This document shows positions 10,384 through 19,727 of a stretch of DNA of 64,000 nucleotides, one piece after another (within the stretch, counting starts at the first letter, position 1; the number at the start of each line of letters is the position of its first letter). The notes under the pieces are model-generated. The model worked only from the letters and a program-made list of their open reading frames with translations, had not been told where the DNA came from and did not search any database. Source of the stretch: Cubamyces lactineus (lineage: Eukaryota > Basidiomycota > Agaricomycetes > Polyporales > Polyporaceae). The stretch spans positions 1 to 64,000 of the forward strand of contig JACDTU010000031.1 in NCBI GenBank assembly GCA_022376465.1, in the 5' to 3' direction. The position numbers and the translations under genes are program-made.

Positions 10384-10556
10384 GATGGGTGATGATGAGA
10401 AGCTGACTGACTGCGCATCTGTGCCACGTTGATGATCACGTTGCTGCTCAGTCATCCGCTTACTCAGGTCTGGCACGTGACTTTTAGCTAATCCGTTCCC
10501 ACTGACTTGTACTGATTCTGCCATGTCCAGGTACCAATCCAAATTGGTGCGTGACA

Positions 10557-12585
10557 GCGCGTGGGATCTTGACGATGACGAGGGACTCCTGGGCAATGGA
10601 TGAGTTAAGTAGACTACGCCGGAAGTTGTCCGAGAGGATCTTGTGGTCGTTGAGGGCGCGAGCGCGACGTCGAGAGGATACGGGGAATGTTGAGGCACAA
10701 GGGAGATAGACTGCGGCGTGCGGCGAAGGCGTGTGATACGAGAATGGCAGATAAGACGGCTGGGGAGTACTCTGTGAGTCGTTCTTGACGTATTCTTGAG
10801 TCACAGGCTGCGGCGCGAGGCCAAGGGATGTCTTCTGAGTGGCCTAAACTGACAGGTATCGACGGAAGAGTGGCGAGATAGGCTGGATCGACGAGCTATG
10901 GGTCAGTACGCAGCGCAAATCATTAGTACTTACCTGCAGATTGTCGGACCCTGCCAATCTCCCGCTAATCCAATAGATTCCACAGCTAATCCGAGAGTTT
11001 GAGGCCCTGAGCGATCGAGGTGGACGGAGCAAGCGAATGCGAAGGCTTGGTGTTCCTAGGCAACCAGACGTGTCGGCGGACAAGAGAGAAAGATCTGAGA
11101 TGCGAAGGAGGTCGTAGGAACCAAGTCCGAGGGTTTGCGAAGCGAAGTCAAGCGTGAGAGAGGCAAGGACGCGAACAGCAGGTGGAAGAGGACGTGGATG
11201 TCGCTGAGGACGACGAGACGAGCGTCGGGGAGGCACTTGCTGACCTCCCAGACATCTCGGACCTGTCGGAATTAGTAGATATAAGCGTGTTGTACTACCT
11301 GTGGGCTGCGCAAGACGTGATTAGGACTGTGCTGAACGTCGGAGGCAAAGCAGACTGAAGTTAAGGACAAGATAAGGACGGTCAAGCAAGCGCCGAAGAC
11401 GTTAAGGACGATTCTTTCGTGAACTGCAAAGTGTGAGATCACGTGACCGGAGGAGTGGACCGAGCTGACCAATGTCCGAGATGGCCGAGACGCCCGAAAA
11501 GACCGAATTTGTGCTGCAGCGAGAGCTAGACACCGAGCTACCCAGAAAGGCAGGGGAGCGTGGCTCTCGCATGGCAACCACATGGCAACCACGTGGTCTG
11601 GCCGGGCCTCATCAAGGCTATGTCTGGGCAGCGCGAGGCTGTATTTCACTCAATTCTGGTCTGTTCTGGACGATTCCGGTACGTACAGGTAGCTGGAAAT
11701 TACCAGAATACGATGGAATACTTGCTTAGTAACGACTGTTCAAGGGAAGGTGCTAGAATGGTACGGAATGGGATACACAGCCTCGTAGGACTAGTATATA
11801 AGCCAGCATGCAAGTCCAACAGGCCCCCCACTATCCAGCCATGAAGGACACCGTTCTGGAAGGCAGGTTACGTCAGATTGAGAAAGAAGAGAAGGCGAGG
11901 AGGGTCGTGCTGCGGTAATACTTAGTAAGCGAAAGCCGAAAAGTATCCGTTCACGGACCGAAGTGATGCGGCAGATGATGCGTCGGATGAAGCAGGCGAG
12001 TCACGCACTGAAGCAGGAGGCTCAGAGACCAATGTACAGTCCTAGTAGTATGCGTGGGAAGTTGCTGCGGCCTGGACCACAGCCGGAGTTATCGTACCAG
12101 ACCTAGTGTCAAGCTCTGACTGTGGGGCGGGTGGCCAACCGCATCGGGCAGGTTTTATCGGAAGTATGTCATAGTTACCATAGCACTCGTTCACATGTGC
12201 AGTGACAGAAATCGATGGAACCCTCCCGTAGTCGGGTGACCAAATGATTTCTCACAGTACACAAGGACACGAGCTTCGAAGCAGAAGGCGCGACACGTCA
12301 GCTTCAATACCGTGATGAAACAGCAGGGAACCCTGTTCTCCGTTGTTCCATCACAGTATTGAGAAGCAGAAGGTGCAGAGCAGATGAGTATGAACGACCT
12401 ATCGGAAGCTGGTGGGTTTATATAGGAGAAGAGCAGGGAATTCACGTGCCGTCCTTGCTACGACGGAAAACTGGCTAGACCATCCTGTGGATACGGCGAT
12501 CAATCTAGATCTCGGCATCCAGCACGCGAAGACCTTGCAATTCACCTAGAACACCCGCAACACCCAGACAAGAGCAGATTCTGAT
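10557..12585. other. Region between the two diverging element halves
   Basis: The minus strand next to LTR A carries a short intron-like unit (GTAAGTACTAATG donor side near 10935, ATAG acceptor near 10898) and coding-like sequence ending in KIPRA at the LTR edge. I infer this is the left flank of the original insertion site. The plus strand has a TATA-like GTATATAAG at 11793-11801 and an imperfect hairpin at 12305-12361. No gene is supported. One of the inversion breakpoints should lie between about 10600 and 12585. Confidence 0.45.
12305..12361. repeat. Imperfect hairpin upstream of pol
   Basis: CAATAC, GTGATG and AACA segments on the left are mirrored by TGTT, ATCAC and GTATTG on the right, with a nested CAGGG/CCCTG pair in the centre. 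GAAGCAGAAGG occurs just before and just after it. It lies about 220 bp before the pol start and may be a regulatory or recombination relic. Confidence 0.45.
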
Positions 12586-15500
12586 ATGGAAGGACATGCT
12601 AGAATGTTCGGAGACCAGCCAGGGTCTCCGCCGAAGCTTCTCGAAGACGCTAGAAGGCCAATTGTGTTTCTGTTAGTAGAGGATGAGTCAGTGTTGGAAG
12701 ACCCTGACTCGGAATACGCCGAAGAAGCACAGGAGGCTGATGAGATGGAAGACGAAGAGAGCCAAGTGGAAGACCAGCGTTGTCACGTGTACGGAGCGTA
12801 CAAGCCAGTAGATCGGAGAGTGAAGCCAGTGCCTGGAGTGTTTCCGGAAGACGCCCGCGTCGTTCGGCAATTTCTGGAGGACCCTCTAGTGTCGCTGCAG
12901 CCTCTCACTCCGCATCCACCCGACTTTGTGCCGACGATGAAGTTAACGAGAGAACGTATGGAAGGCTTGAAGATCAATGCAGATGGATTTCTCTGGCCGG
13001 AAGAAGAGAAGCTGTTCAAGCATATCTTCTCCCTAAACGAGAAAGTCCTAGCTTTCGAGGAAGGAGATCGTGGGACATTCCGAAAAGATTACTTCTCTCC
13101 CTACATAATCCCTACCATTCCACATGTTCCGTGGATGGACAAGAATATTCCGATTCCGCCTGGGATTAGGGAGCAAGTAATAGAGCTACTTCGAGGAAAA
13201 TTGGAGGCAGGAGTGTACGAACGATGTCAGTCGTCGTACAGGTCTAAGTGGTTCTGTGTTTTGAAGAAGAACGGAAAGCTCCGTTTGGTTCATGACCTGC
13301 AACCACTGAACGCCATCACTATCCGTGATGCGGGACTACCTCCGAGTCTTGACGATTTTGTGGAACCATTTGCGGGAAGACAGTGTTATACAGTGCTAGA
13401 CCTGTTCTGGGCCTTTGACGCACGTAAGCTAGACATCGTGAGCCGGGATCTCACAGCATTCCATTCACCACTCGGATTGCTGCGCCTGACTTCGATGCCG
13501 ATGGGATTCACGAACTCACCTGCTGAATTCCAGGCTTGTATGACATTTATTCTCCAAGATGAGATTCCACATGTGGCAAACGTGTTCATTGATGATTTAC
13601 CCATCAAAGGACCAGCTACATGCTACCCCGATAGCGAAGGCAATCCAGAAGTATTGAAGGAGAATGGAGGCATTCGGAGGTTTATTTGGGAACACGCCAA
13701 TGATGTGCATCGGATTCTTCACAGAGTCGGGCATGCAGGTATCACGTTCTCAGGTTTGAAAGCCCAGGTCTGCAAGCCAGATGTCATCATCGTTGGACAG
13801 AAGTGTACGCCTGAAGGTAGGATGCCGGAAGACGATAAGGTGGACAAGATTCGCAACTGGCCGGTACCACGGACAGTCAAGGATGTACGAGGGTTTATTG
13901 GTCTGTGTGGGACAGTCAGGATCTGGATCAAGGACTTCTCAGAGAAGGTAAGGCCTTTACGGGAGCTCACGCTTCAGAAGGCTGAATTTATCTGGGATGA
14001 CCGTCGTCAGAGTGCCTTTGACGAGCTGAAGGACCTGGTTGCTTCCGCACCAGCCCTACGACCAATAGACTACTCATCATCCAACCCAGTCATACTGTCA
14101 GTGGACTCCAGCAAGTACGCAGTTGGGTTCATCCTTTCCCAAATAGACGACGAAGGCAGACGGAGGCCGGCAAGGTATGGATCGTTGCCAATGAACGAGA
14201 CAGAGTCCAACTACAGCCAACCCAAGCTAGAGTTGTATGGACTCTATCGAGCTCTACGGCGATGGAGGCTATACTTAGTCGGAGTCAAGACACTTCACGT
14301 CGAAGTTGATGCCAAGTACATCAAAGGTATGCTGAACGAACCAGACTTACAGCCGAATGCAACAATCAACCGATGGATTCAGGGAATCCTGCTGTTCGAC
14401 TTTAAGTTGGTTCATGTTCCCGCAGCTCAGCATAAGGGACCAGATGCCTTGTCGAGACGACCTCTAGGGGAAGGAGAAGTTGTTGAGGATGATGATGGCG
14501 ATGAGTGGCTGGACAACATTGCGTTGTACATCGGCACTACTCCATCAGAAGCGAAGGATCAGTTTGAGATGCTATCGGGATACGACGAGACTGCCGAGGT
14601 GTATCTGACTCCTACCACCACCCAGGATCAGGTATTGCGGATGATTTTCAGGTTCCTATCAGACCTAGAGGTTCCAGAATTCTCCACACCCCGTGCACGT
14701 TTTAAGTTCCTCCGGAAGTGTCACAACTACTTTGTGAAAGATGGAGCGATGTACAGGCGATACGCCCAGCGGATGCCTGTGAAGGTTGTGTTTGAGGAGA
14801 ATGAACGGAGAAGGATTCTAGAAGAGGCGCATGATCAGTTTGGTCACAAGGGAGTGAGAGCAACTTTTGAGACAGTCCGGTTACGTTTCTTCTGGCCATT
14901 CTACCATGGAGATGTTCGTCGTCACGTTGGCGGATGTCGAGAATGTCAGATCCGGAGTGTCAAGAAAGTAGAAGTCCCGCTCATCATCTCTACACCTGTG
15001 GATCTGTTCTATAAGGTGTACATGGATGTCATGTTCATGCCGACTGTGCGTGGCTATAACTGCATCGTGGCCTGTCGAGATGACTTGTCCGGTGTAACCG
15101 AGGCGAGGGCTCTAAAGGGAGCATCGTCCAAGGAAGTTGCAAAGTTCTTCTGGGAGCAGATCATATGTAGATACGGCGCAGTTCATCATGTGGTTACAGA
15201 CAACGGTTCGGAGACAAAGGGAGCTTTTGAGGCCCTAGTGCGAAGATATCGGGTACACCACATCCGTATATCTCCGTACAACTCGAAAGCGAACGGAGTC
15301 GTAGAGAGAGGTCACTTCATACTCAGGGAGGCTTTGATCAAGTCTTGTGAAGGGAATATCTCGAGATGGCCGGAGCTGTTACCACTCGCTGTATTTGCAG
15401 ATCGGATTTCCATTCGGAGGGCAACTGGTTTCAGCCCATACTTCCTACTTCACGGAGTGCACCCAGTCTTGCCTATGGACCTCCGGGAGTCTACGTTCAT

Positions 15501-16083
15501 GGTGGAAGGTTTCAGACGGAACATGTCACATGCTGATCTACTGGCGCTACGCATACGTCAACTAGAGCGGAGACCAGAAGATGTAGCACGTGCGGCTGAA
15601 ATCTTGCGCATGTCTAGGCTCACCTCAAAGGAGCACTTTGAGAAGCGGTTTGCACATCGCATTCGCAAAGAAGTCTTTGAGAGTGGAGATCTTGTTCTCG
15701 TCAGAAACTCTGCTATTGAGAGGGAGATGAATAGGAAGCATAAGCCAAGATACCTAGGACCGTATGAGATCGTGCGACGGACCCAGAATGGTTCCTATGT
15801 GATCAAGGAGCTCAATGGTGATGTCTCGCGGGAGAGTGTGGCAGCATTCCGGTTGCTCGCATATCAACCATCAGACAGAAACCTGGAGAGCCTGGTCAGT
15901 GACCCGATTGATGCAGTAGATAATGACGAAACACAGCCAGAGGAGGATGTTTTGGGAAGTGATGAGGAGGAAGGAGAGGATCTCCATGAGATTGTAGGAG
16001 AAGATTCTTCCGAGGGGGAATCTGAGGACGAGATGGACATGTTGCCTGTAAGTCAGCGAACCCGAAGTCGGATGCAAGGATGA
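12586..16083 (+). CDS. Retrotransposon Pol: reverse transcriptase, RNase H, integrase
   Basis: This is an intact 1165-aa ORF. An acidic N-terminal region precedes the reverse transcriptase, which has YTVLDLFWAFD near 265 and the catalytic FIDDLPIKG near 334. RNase H begins LSVDSSKYAVGF near 504. The integrase has an H2C2 zinc module (HDQFGHKG to CRECQ, about 748-787) and a D,D,E core (YMDVMF near 812, VTDNGSE near 870, GVVERGH near 906). A GPY/F-like module (RYLGPYEIVRRTQNGSYVI) and an acidic tail follow. There is no protease here; the protease motifs sit in the separate gag ORF. Domain order RT-RH-IN identifies Ty3/gypsy (Metaviridae). All catalytic motifs look intact. Confidence 0.93.
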   Translation: MEGHARMFGDQPGSPPKLLEDARRPIVFLLVEDESVLEDPDSEYAEEAQEADEMEDEESQVEDQRCHVYGAYKPVDRRVKPVPGVFPEDARVVRQFLEDPLVSLQPLTPHPPDFVPTMKLTRERMEGLKINADGFLWPEEEKLFKHIFSLNEKVLAFEEGDRGTFRKDYFSPYIIPTIPHVPWMDKNIPIPPGIREQVIELLRGKLEAGVYERCQSSYRSKWFCVLKKNGKLRLVHDLQPLNAITIRDAGLPPSLDDFVEPFAGRQCYTVLDLFWAFDARKLDIVSRDLTAFHSPLGLLRLTSMPMGFTNSPAEFQACMTFILQDEIPHVANVFIDDLPIKGPATCYPDSEGNPEVLKENGGIRRFIWEHANDVHRILHRVGHAGITFSGLKAQVCKPDVIIVGQKCTPEGRMPEDDKVDKIRNWPVPRTVKDVRGFIGLCGTVRIWIKDFSEKVRPLRELTLQKAEFIWDDRRQSAFDELKDLVASAPALRPIDYSSSNPVILSVDSSKYAVGFILSQIDDEGRRRPARYGSLPMNETESNYSQPKLELYGLYRALRRWRLYLVGVKTLHVEVDAKYIKGMLNEPDLQPNATINRWIQGILLFDFKLVHVPAAQHKGPDALSRRPLGEGEVVEDDDGDEWLDNIALYIGTTPSEAKDQFEMLSGYDETAEVYLTPTTTQDQVLRMIFRFLSDLEVPEFSTPRARFKFLRKCHNYFVKDGAMYRRYAQRMPVKVVFEENERRRILEEAHDQFGHKGVRATFETVRLRFFWPFYHGDVRRHVGGCRECQIRSVKKVEVPLIISTPVDLFYKVYMDVMFMPTVRGYNCIVACRDDLSGVTEARALKGASSKEVAKFFWEQIICRYGAVHHVVTDNGSETKGAFEALVRRYRVHHIRISPYNSKANGVVERGHFILREALIKSCEGNISRWPELLPLAVFADRISIRRATGFSPYFLLHGVHPVLPMDLRESTFMVEGFRRNMSHADLLALRIRQLERRPEDVARAAEILRMSRLTSKEHFEKRFAHRIRKEVFESGDLVLVRNSAIEREMNRKHKPRYLGPYEIVRRTQNGSYVIKELNGDVSRESVAAFRLLAYQPSDRNLESLVSDPIDAVDNDETQPEEDVLGSDEEEGEDLHEIVGEDSSEGESEDEMDMLPVSQRTRSRMQG

Positions 16084-16120
16084 AGTTTGGTGGATAGACG
16101 ACCGGGGACGGCCGTAGGAC

Positions 16121-16131
16121 TGTGGGGCGGA
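16121..16131 (+). promoter_or_regulatory. Polypurine-tract-like site before LTR B
   Basis: TGTGGGGCGGA sits immediately before the TGTCATGC start of the LTR and 38 bp after the pol stop, the expected place for plus-strand priming. It is short and has one internal C. Confidence 0.5.
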
Positions 16132-16300
16132 TGTCATGCACCAATTTGGATTGGTACCTGGACATGGCAGGGAAGCAGACGCAGGTCAGTGGGAAGATAT
16201 TACCTAAAAGTCATGTGCGGACCGTGAGTAAGCGGATGACTGAGCAACGACGTGATCAAACGTAGGCGCTCAGTTTGACAGCTTCTCATCATCACCCATC

Positions 16301-16920
16301 ATGGTCGGTGTGTCATTCGATCTTCCTGCGGCCGTGCAACACGCGATTCCCCGAAGTGTGCAGGCCGACCAAATACCCCGCTGCCCCGTAGTATCATACG
16401 GACTGGACTACCACGTTCTCTTTCGGCCAGACGGACTCTTTCCGCATCGACTACGACCAGTCGCGTTAGGCGAGGAAGTCGGCGAGCAGGAAGTGTGGGT
16501 CGACGTTGAGCCTACCGGCAAGGAGGTGCGCCCACGATGGTTTGTTCCCCGAGTGGGAAGCTACTGCCGATTGGTTCTCCCCGACCAACGACGTTTCACG
16601 GGGCGGATCAGTCGCGTGGTAGAATACCAACAGACGCGCGTCATCTTGTGGGTAGAACACCCGCACTCCCCTGCGAGCATCACGCTGGCAGTACCCTACC
16701 CGTTCTTCGAAGGCACGCGGTGGTGGTACATTCGGTTGAGGAGCTGGTTCGGATGTCTGCGACCCGACAACGACCGGCACAACTCAGGCGAGTTTCCTTT
16801 GACGTGCGCAGATACAAGTACTCACCCACACCCGCAGAGGTTGGACAGTCCCCAAACGTCGACGAATGGGAGCTGGACGACTACATCCAGGGAGAGTTCC
16901 GGTATCTGTACGCAGGCTGA
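16301..16920 (+). CDS. LTR-encoded spliced ORF, copy B (unknown protein)
   Basis: Exon 1 is 16301-16787 (487 nt) and exon 2 is 16838-16920 (83 nt), giving 189 aa. The 50-nt intron is GC-AG (GCGAGT donor, CCGCAG acceptor). Without splicing the frame runs to 17041 but loses the conserved C-terminal block GQSPNVDEWELDD...GEFRYLYAG, which copy A also encodes in a second exon. Exon lengths are identical in both copies although the surrounding LTR has diverged and gained indels, which suggests selection on the protein. I recognise no domain. A nucleic-acid-binding accessory protein is only a guess from its basic, aromatic core. Confidence 0.7.
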
Positions 16921-17478
16921 GGGAATGGGCAACGGACATGGACTCCTTAGACACTCGTTCGGACAGTCACTCTTTTGCAATCTCGAATGGCCACTCGTTG
17001 TCTTCCTCATACGCATCCACAGCACCCACCAAGGTATCTGAGGTAGCGGAAGTAGCAACAGAGGCAGTGCGAGGCTACGTTGATGGTATCCATTGAGGCT
17101 ATGCGAAGCTGTGTGCGTACAGCCTTGAACAGCCTTGAAGGGACAGCCAACGACGCAGCCATGCAACGTTCTGGAATGTTCTAGCAGGATCTAGGAGATC
17201 CAAGAAAACGCGAGAAGGTGCTGGAAGGTTCTCCAGGCAGTTCATGGCCCGGGACCTTCTGGAATCTTCAAGACAATAGACGAGGCAGTGAGTGCACAGC
17301 CGTGAGGCAGCGCGCACAGCCGAATGGCAGGGAACTTACAGGGCCGGGTCAGCCCGGGTCCTTGTCAAGAATACCCTGGAGAGTTACGGAATGTGTTGGA
17401 AGGTTCAAGGACATTGTTAGTCAGCCAGTAGGTAGCGATTTGTAATGTAGATAGAATGCGCCGGAAGCTTTCTGGGAG

Positions 17479-17490
17479 AGTATATATACT
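17479..17490 (+). promoter_or_regulatory. TATA element of LTR B
   Basis: AGTATATATACT is identical to the element in LTR A, with conserved flanks (GGAAGCTTTCTGGGAG before, CGACTGGCAA after). It is the probable core promoter of the element. Confidence 0.6.
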
Positions 17491-18416
17491 CGACTGGCAA
17501 AGCCCCCCGGGAGAAGAACAACTCAGAAGGATTTTCTCACAAGCGAGTAAGATCTGAAAGCAAGTACCAGCAAGCACCAGCAAACCAGCAAGGCAGCAAG
17601 TTCAGTTCGACAGTCAGCAACCTCAGCAACCAACCGTCAAGTTCTCAGCAAGTTAGCAAGTGGATTTCTAGGTGAGTCGTCGTGGTGTTAATCGTTCGCT
17701 GATTTCTCTGTGTCAGAACAGGTTCGATTAAGCCTTACCGTCGCTCGGTAGGACTTCGTGCATCGTAAGCCACTGCAGGTTGGACCTTAGCGGCAGAGTC
17801 CGGGGTTTAGCAGCCTGAGTGCAGACATTGTTGAAGGATAGGATTGGGATAGGGATAAAGGAGAACAGGATAGGAAGGTTCTCAGGTCGTTTGACCATCG
17901 GACAGGACGTGCAGCCGAGCGGGTTAGCTAGGGGAAACTCTGCCAGCTCTAGCAGTGCGTTCTAGGGTAGGTAGAGGAAGCTTCTGGGACTTGCCGGAAG
18001 ATTTTCTCAAGGAGGATTCTGAGATCTACAGGGCCTAGGGAGAAGAGGTCAGATCTCGCAAAGGTACAGTAGACTTTGTGTGTTTTGTGTTCCGTAGGTT
18101 CGTTTGCGTATCACCGCCAAGTAAGGGCAGACCCCGAACTCGGCAGAGCCACTGTCTGGAAAGGAGGAAAACCGACAAGCTTTGCGGCAACGTGAGGTGT
18201 ATTGGTTTGAGTTCTTTGAAAGACGCGTGACTAAGAGACGTATTTCTGAGTGCTCCTCATTTTCATTCACCTTCGTCGTAGGATCGTTGGCATTACCGCT
18301 TTCGGTCGAAGATTTTGATTGTTCTTGAGTAGGTAGTTTCTCACACAACCCTCTTTTCACCCCCTTTTCACTTTCACACCACACAAACAACCACCACCCC
18401 GACCTCACTCGCGACA

Positions 18417-18542
18417 GCGCCACCGCCCCTGGCCATCACCCGTGGGAGTGCCCTCTGCGCCCAGAAGACATGGACGAGCGGTTTACGAGTTGAGCTGGAT
18501 ATTCCGCTGATGGAACAGCGTAGAAGCATACGAAGGGGGTAA
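18417..18542 (+). pseudogene. 3' end of a second gypsy element's internal region (element C), interrupted by LTR B
   Basis: Directly after LTR B an open frame reads ...GHHPWECPLRPEDMDERFTS then stop (about 18485-18500), followed by a purine tract GAAGGGGG and LTR C. If the minus-strand sequence left of LTR A (ending ...VIVKIPRA) is joined across a single GCGC, the frame continues without a stop. I infer the large element inserted here. The family of this protein is not identified. Confidence 0.45.
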
Positions 18543-18959
18543 TGTTACGACGCTCACTGTGTCACGGTCACCCAGTTTCCTTTTCCTCTCTCTCCCTCGT
18601 GCCTCCGTTATGCCACGTCATCCTTTCCCATGCCACGTCACCCTTTCCCACCGGTTCACACGGCTGTTGTATTACTACCCTATCACCTTCCGCCACGTCA
18701 TCGCCACATCATCTGTACTCCCAGCCCTGACTCTACGTAGTTATACTGGACTCTCACGGTACGTGGCGCCTACGTGGCGCTGACGTGTCCATGTCTCTCT
18801 TCCTGTATTTAAGACCAGAGGATCCACTCGGGATCCTCAGCTCGACCTGGTTATCCATTGCCTATTCCTCTGAACCTCTACTCGACTCGAACTACTGGAG
18901 ACCTCTGGTCCGATCCCTAGGACGTCGCTCGCTGTGACCGATCTAGGCTCGTCGTAACA
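18543..18959 (+). repeat. LTR of element C (417 bp)
   Basis: It starts TGTTACGACG and ends CGTCGTAACA, a perfect 10-bp inverted repeat with TG...CA ends. The tract GAAGGGGGTAA just before it is typical of basidiomycete gypsy elements. It contains repeated CCACGTCA motifs, two ACGTGGCGC copies and a TATTTAAG at about 18807. No second copy is seen in the window, so it is the 3' LTR of a truncated or interrupted element. Confidence 0.8.
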
Positions 18960-19130
18960 GCCAAGGTGCCGCATGGCGTTTGTTCGTCCAAATGTCCGTG
19001 GAAGTCGAACGCCGGGGCGTGTATTCTGACTATCAGGGCAATGAGGTTGGTTCTGACAGCAGAACGCTGCGCGGGAGGGAGGTCGGCCGTCTTCAGTGAG
19101 AATGTCTACATTGGCGGAACGACCGAGGAA

Positions 19131-19440
19131 CTACATAGCACAGTACGATACAGAAAAAACAAGTAGAGTGTACAGGTACCGGTTATATGCCATGGAGTTA
19201 TGTAAAGATCAGCACAAGTAACGTATGAACGGGCGAGCTAGGGGGAGGAAGAAAATAGAGCTTTTTCGCAGCGGGTTTGCCTCGCCTCGCGTGGGGCGGT
19301 TGATACCTTGAGTGGAGCGCTCTGCGCCGCACTCTCTACCGCATATCTGCCTTGCGCCAGCTGGATCTGCATTAACCCACGGGCGCCATGCGCTTTGCGA
19401 AAAAGCTCTAATGTACAACACGTGTGACGCTGTCAGCGCT
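19131..19440. repeat. Diverged direct repeat, copy 1
   Basis: The segment from CACAGTACGATACAG through GTACAGGTACCGGTT and AATGTACAACAC to CAGCGCTG recurs in the same order at about 20873-21050. Copy 1 is longer because 151 bp (19258-19408) are inserted. Copy 2 lies in the 3' flank of SMC5. Confidence 0.75.
19258..19408. mobile_element. MITE-like element with 13-bp perfect TIRs
   Basis: GAGCTTTTTCGCA (19258-19270) is the exact reverse complement of TGCGAAAAAGCTC (19396-19408), and both ends are flanked by TA. The 151-bp interior is GC-rich and non-coding. The repeat copy at 20873-21050 lacks the whole segment, so it serves as a related empty site. TA flanks suggest a Tc1/mariner-type non-autonomous element, but no transposase is in the window. 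Confidence 0.7.
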
Positions 19441-19727
19441 GCAGTCTGAATGTAACCCTACGGATGCACGTATGTAAGCGCCTGTGCTGCCGTGCGGGGT
19501 ATCCATTCCTCGTGCGGCGCTACATACGTATAGATTCAATCGACACTTTTGCTGATGATCCGACTACGACTCCGCCCTCGGCAGCACTCGCTATCCAGTC
19601 CTTCCAGCTCAGTACTTTCGCCCTTCTTCACTACTTCCTACAGCGCAGGAATTGCTCGGTATGTGTCTCTCATATACGTGACTCCTGTTTAGATCGCTGA
19701 CGACGCGGGCTTTAGCGCTACCTCCCC

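Larger units (their letters stand above)
3582..10556 (-). mobile_element. Ty3/gypsy element, 5' half (LTR plus gag), minus strand
   Basis: Read on the minus strand, this is a 2388-bp LTR (10556 down to 8169), then a primer-binding site, then a single 1493-codon gag-protease ORF. No pol follows the gag stop. The homologous 3' half (pol plus LTR) lies on the plus strand at 12586-18416. The outer LTR edge abuts GCGC (10557-10560), the same four bases that follow the other LTR. I infer that the two halves were one element of about 13 kb separated by an inversion. Two independent family members are the alternative, favoured by the clear divergence between the two LTRs. Confidence 0.75.
8169..10556 (-). 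repeat. Long terminal repeat A (2388 bp)
   Basis: On the minus strand the LTR starts TGTCACGCACC at 10556 and ends CGCGACA at 8169, giving TG...CA ends. It is homologous over its length to 16132-18416, in inverted orientation. It contains a spliced ORF (10383-9761) in the U3 part, a palindromic TATA element AGTATATATACT at 9189-9200 and a conserved block near 8462-8555. The length is exceptional, since fungal gypsy LTRs are usually 200-600 bp. Confidence 0.8.
12586..18416 (+). mobile_element. Ty3/gypsy element, 3' half (pol plus LTR), plus strand
   Basis: An intact pol ORF (12586-16083) is followed by a purine-rich tract (16121-16131) and a 2285-bp LTR (16132-18416), the standard 3' end of a gypsy element. 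No 5' LTR or gag precedes it on this strand. The matching gag and LTR lie on the opposite strand at 3582-10556. GCGC follows the LTR at 18417-18420, as it does at the outer edge of LTR A. Confidence 0.8.
16132..18416 (+). repeat. Long terminal repeat B (2285 bp)
   Basis: The LTR starts TGTCATGCACC and ends CTCGCGACA, matching LTR A in inverted orientation. Substitutions and indels are frequent outside the ORF and around the TATA block. It holds a spliced 189-codon ORF (16301-16920), AGTATATATACT at 17479-17490 and a conserved block near 18114-18200. In the transcribed leader an intron-like unit (GTGAGT at 17672 to GTCAG at 17716) is present. LTR A lacks its splice signals. Confidence 0.8.
18960..19727. 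other. Intergenic with diverged repeat and MITE
   Basis: This region contains the first copy of a direct repeat (about 19131-19440) and a MITE-like insertion. No supported gene occurs before the ORF at 19728. Confidence 0.5.

Noticed and set aside
3582..16083. A genuine ambisense retroelement with gag and pol on opposite strands.
   Set aside because: PBS, PPT and LTR polarity show each half follows normal gypsy order in its own orientation, so a rearrangement is simpler.
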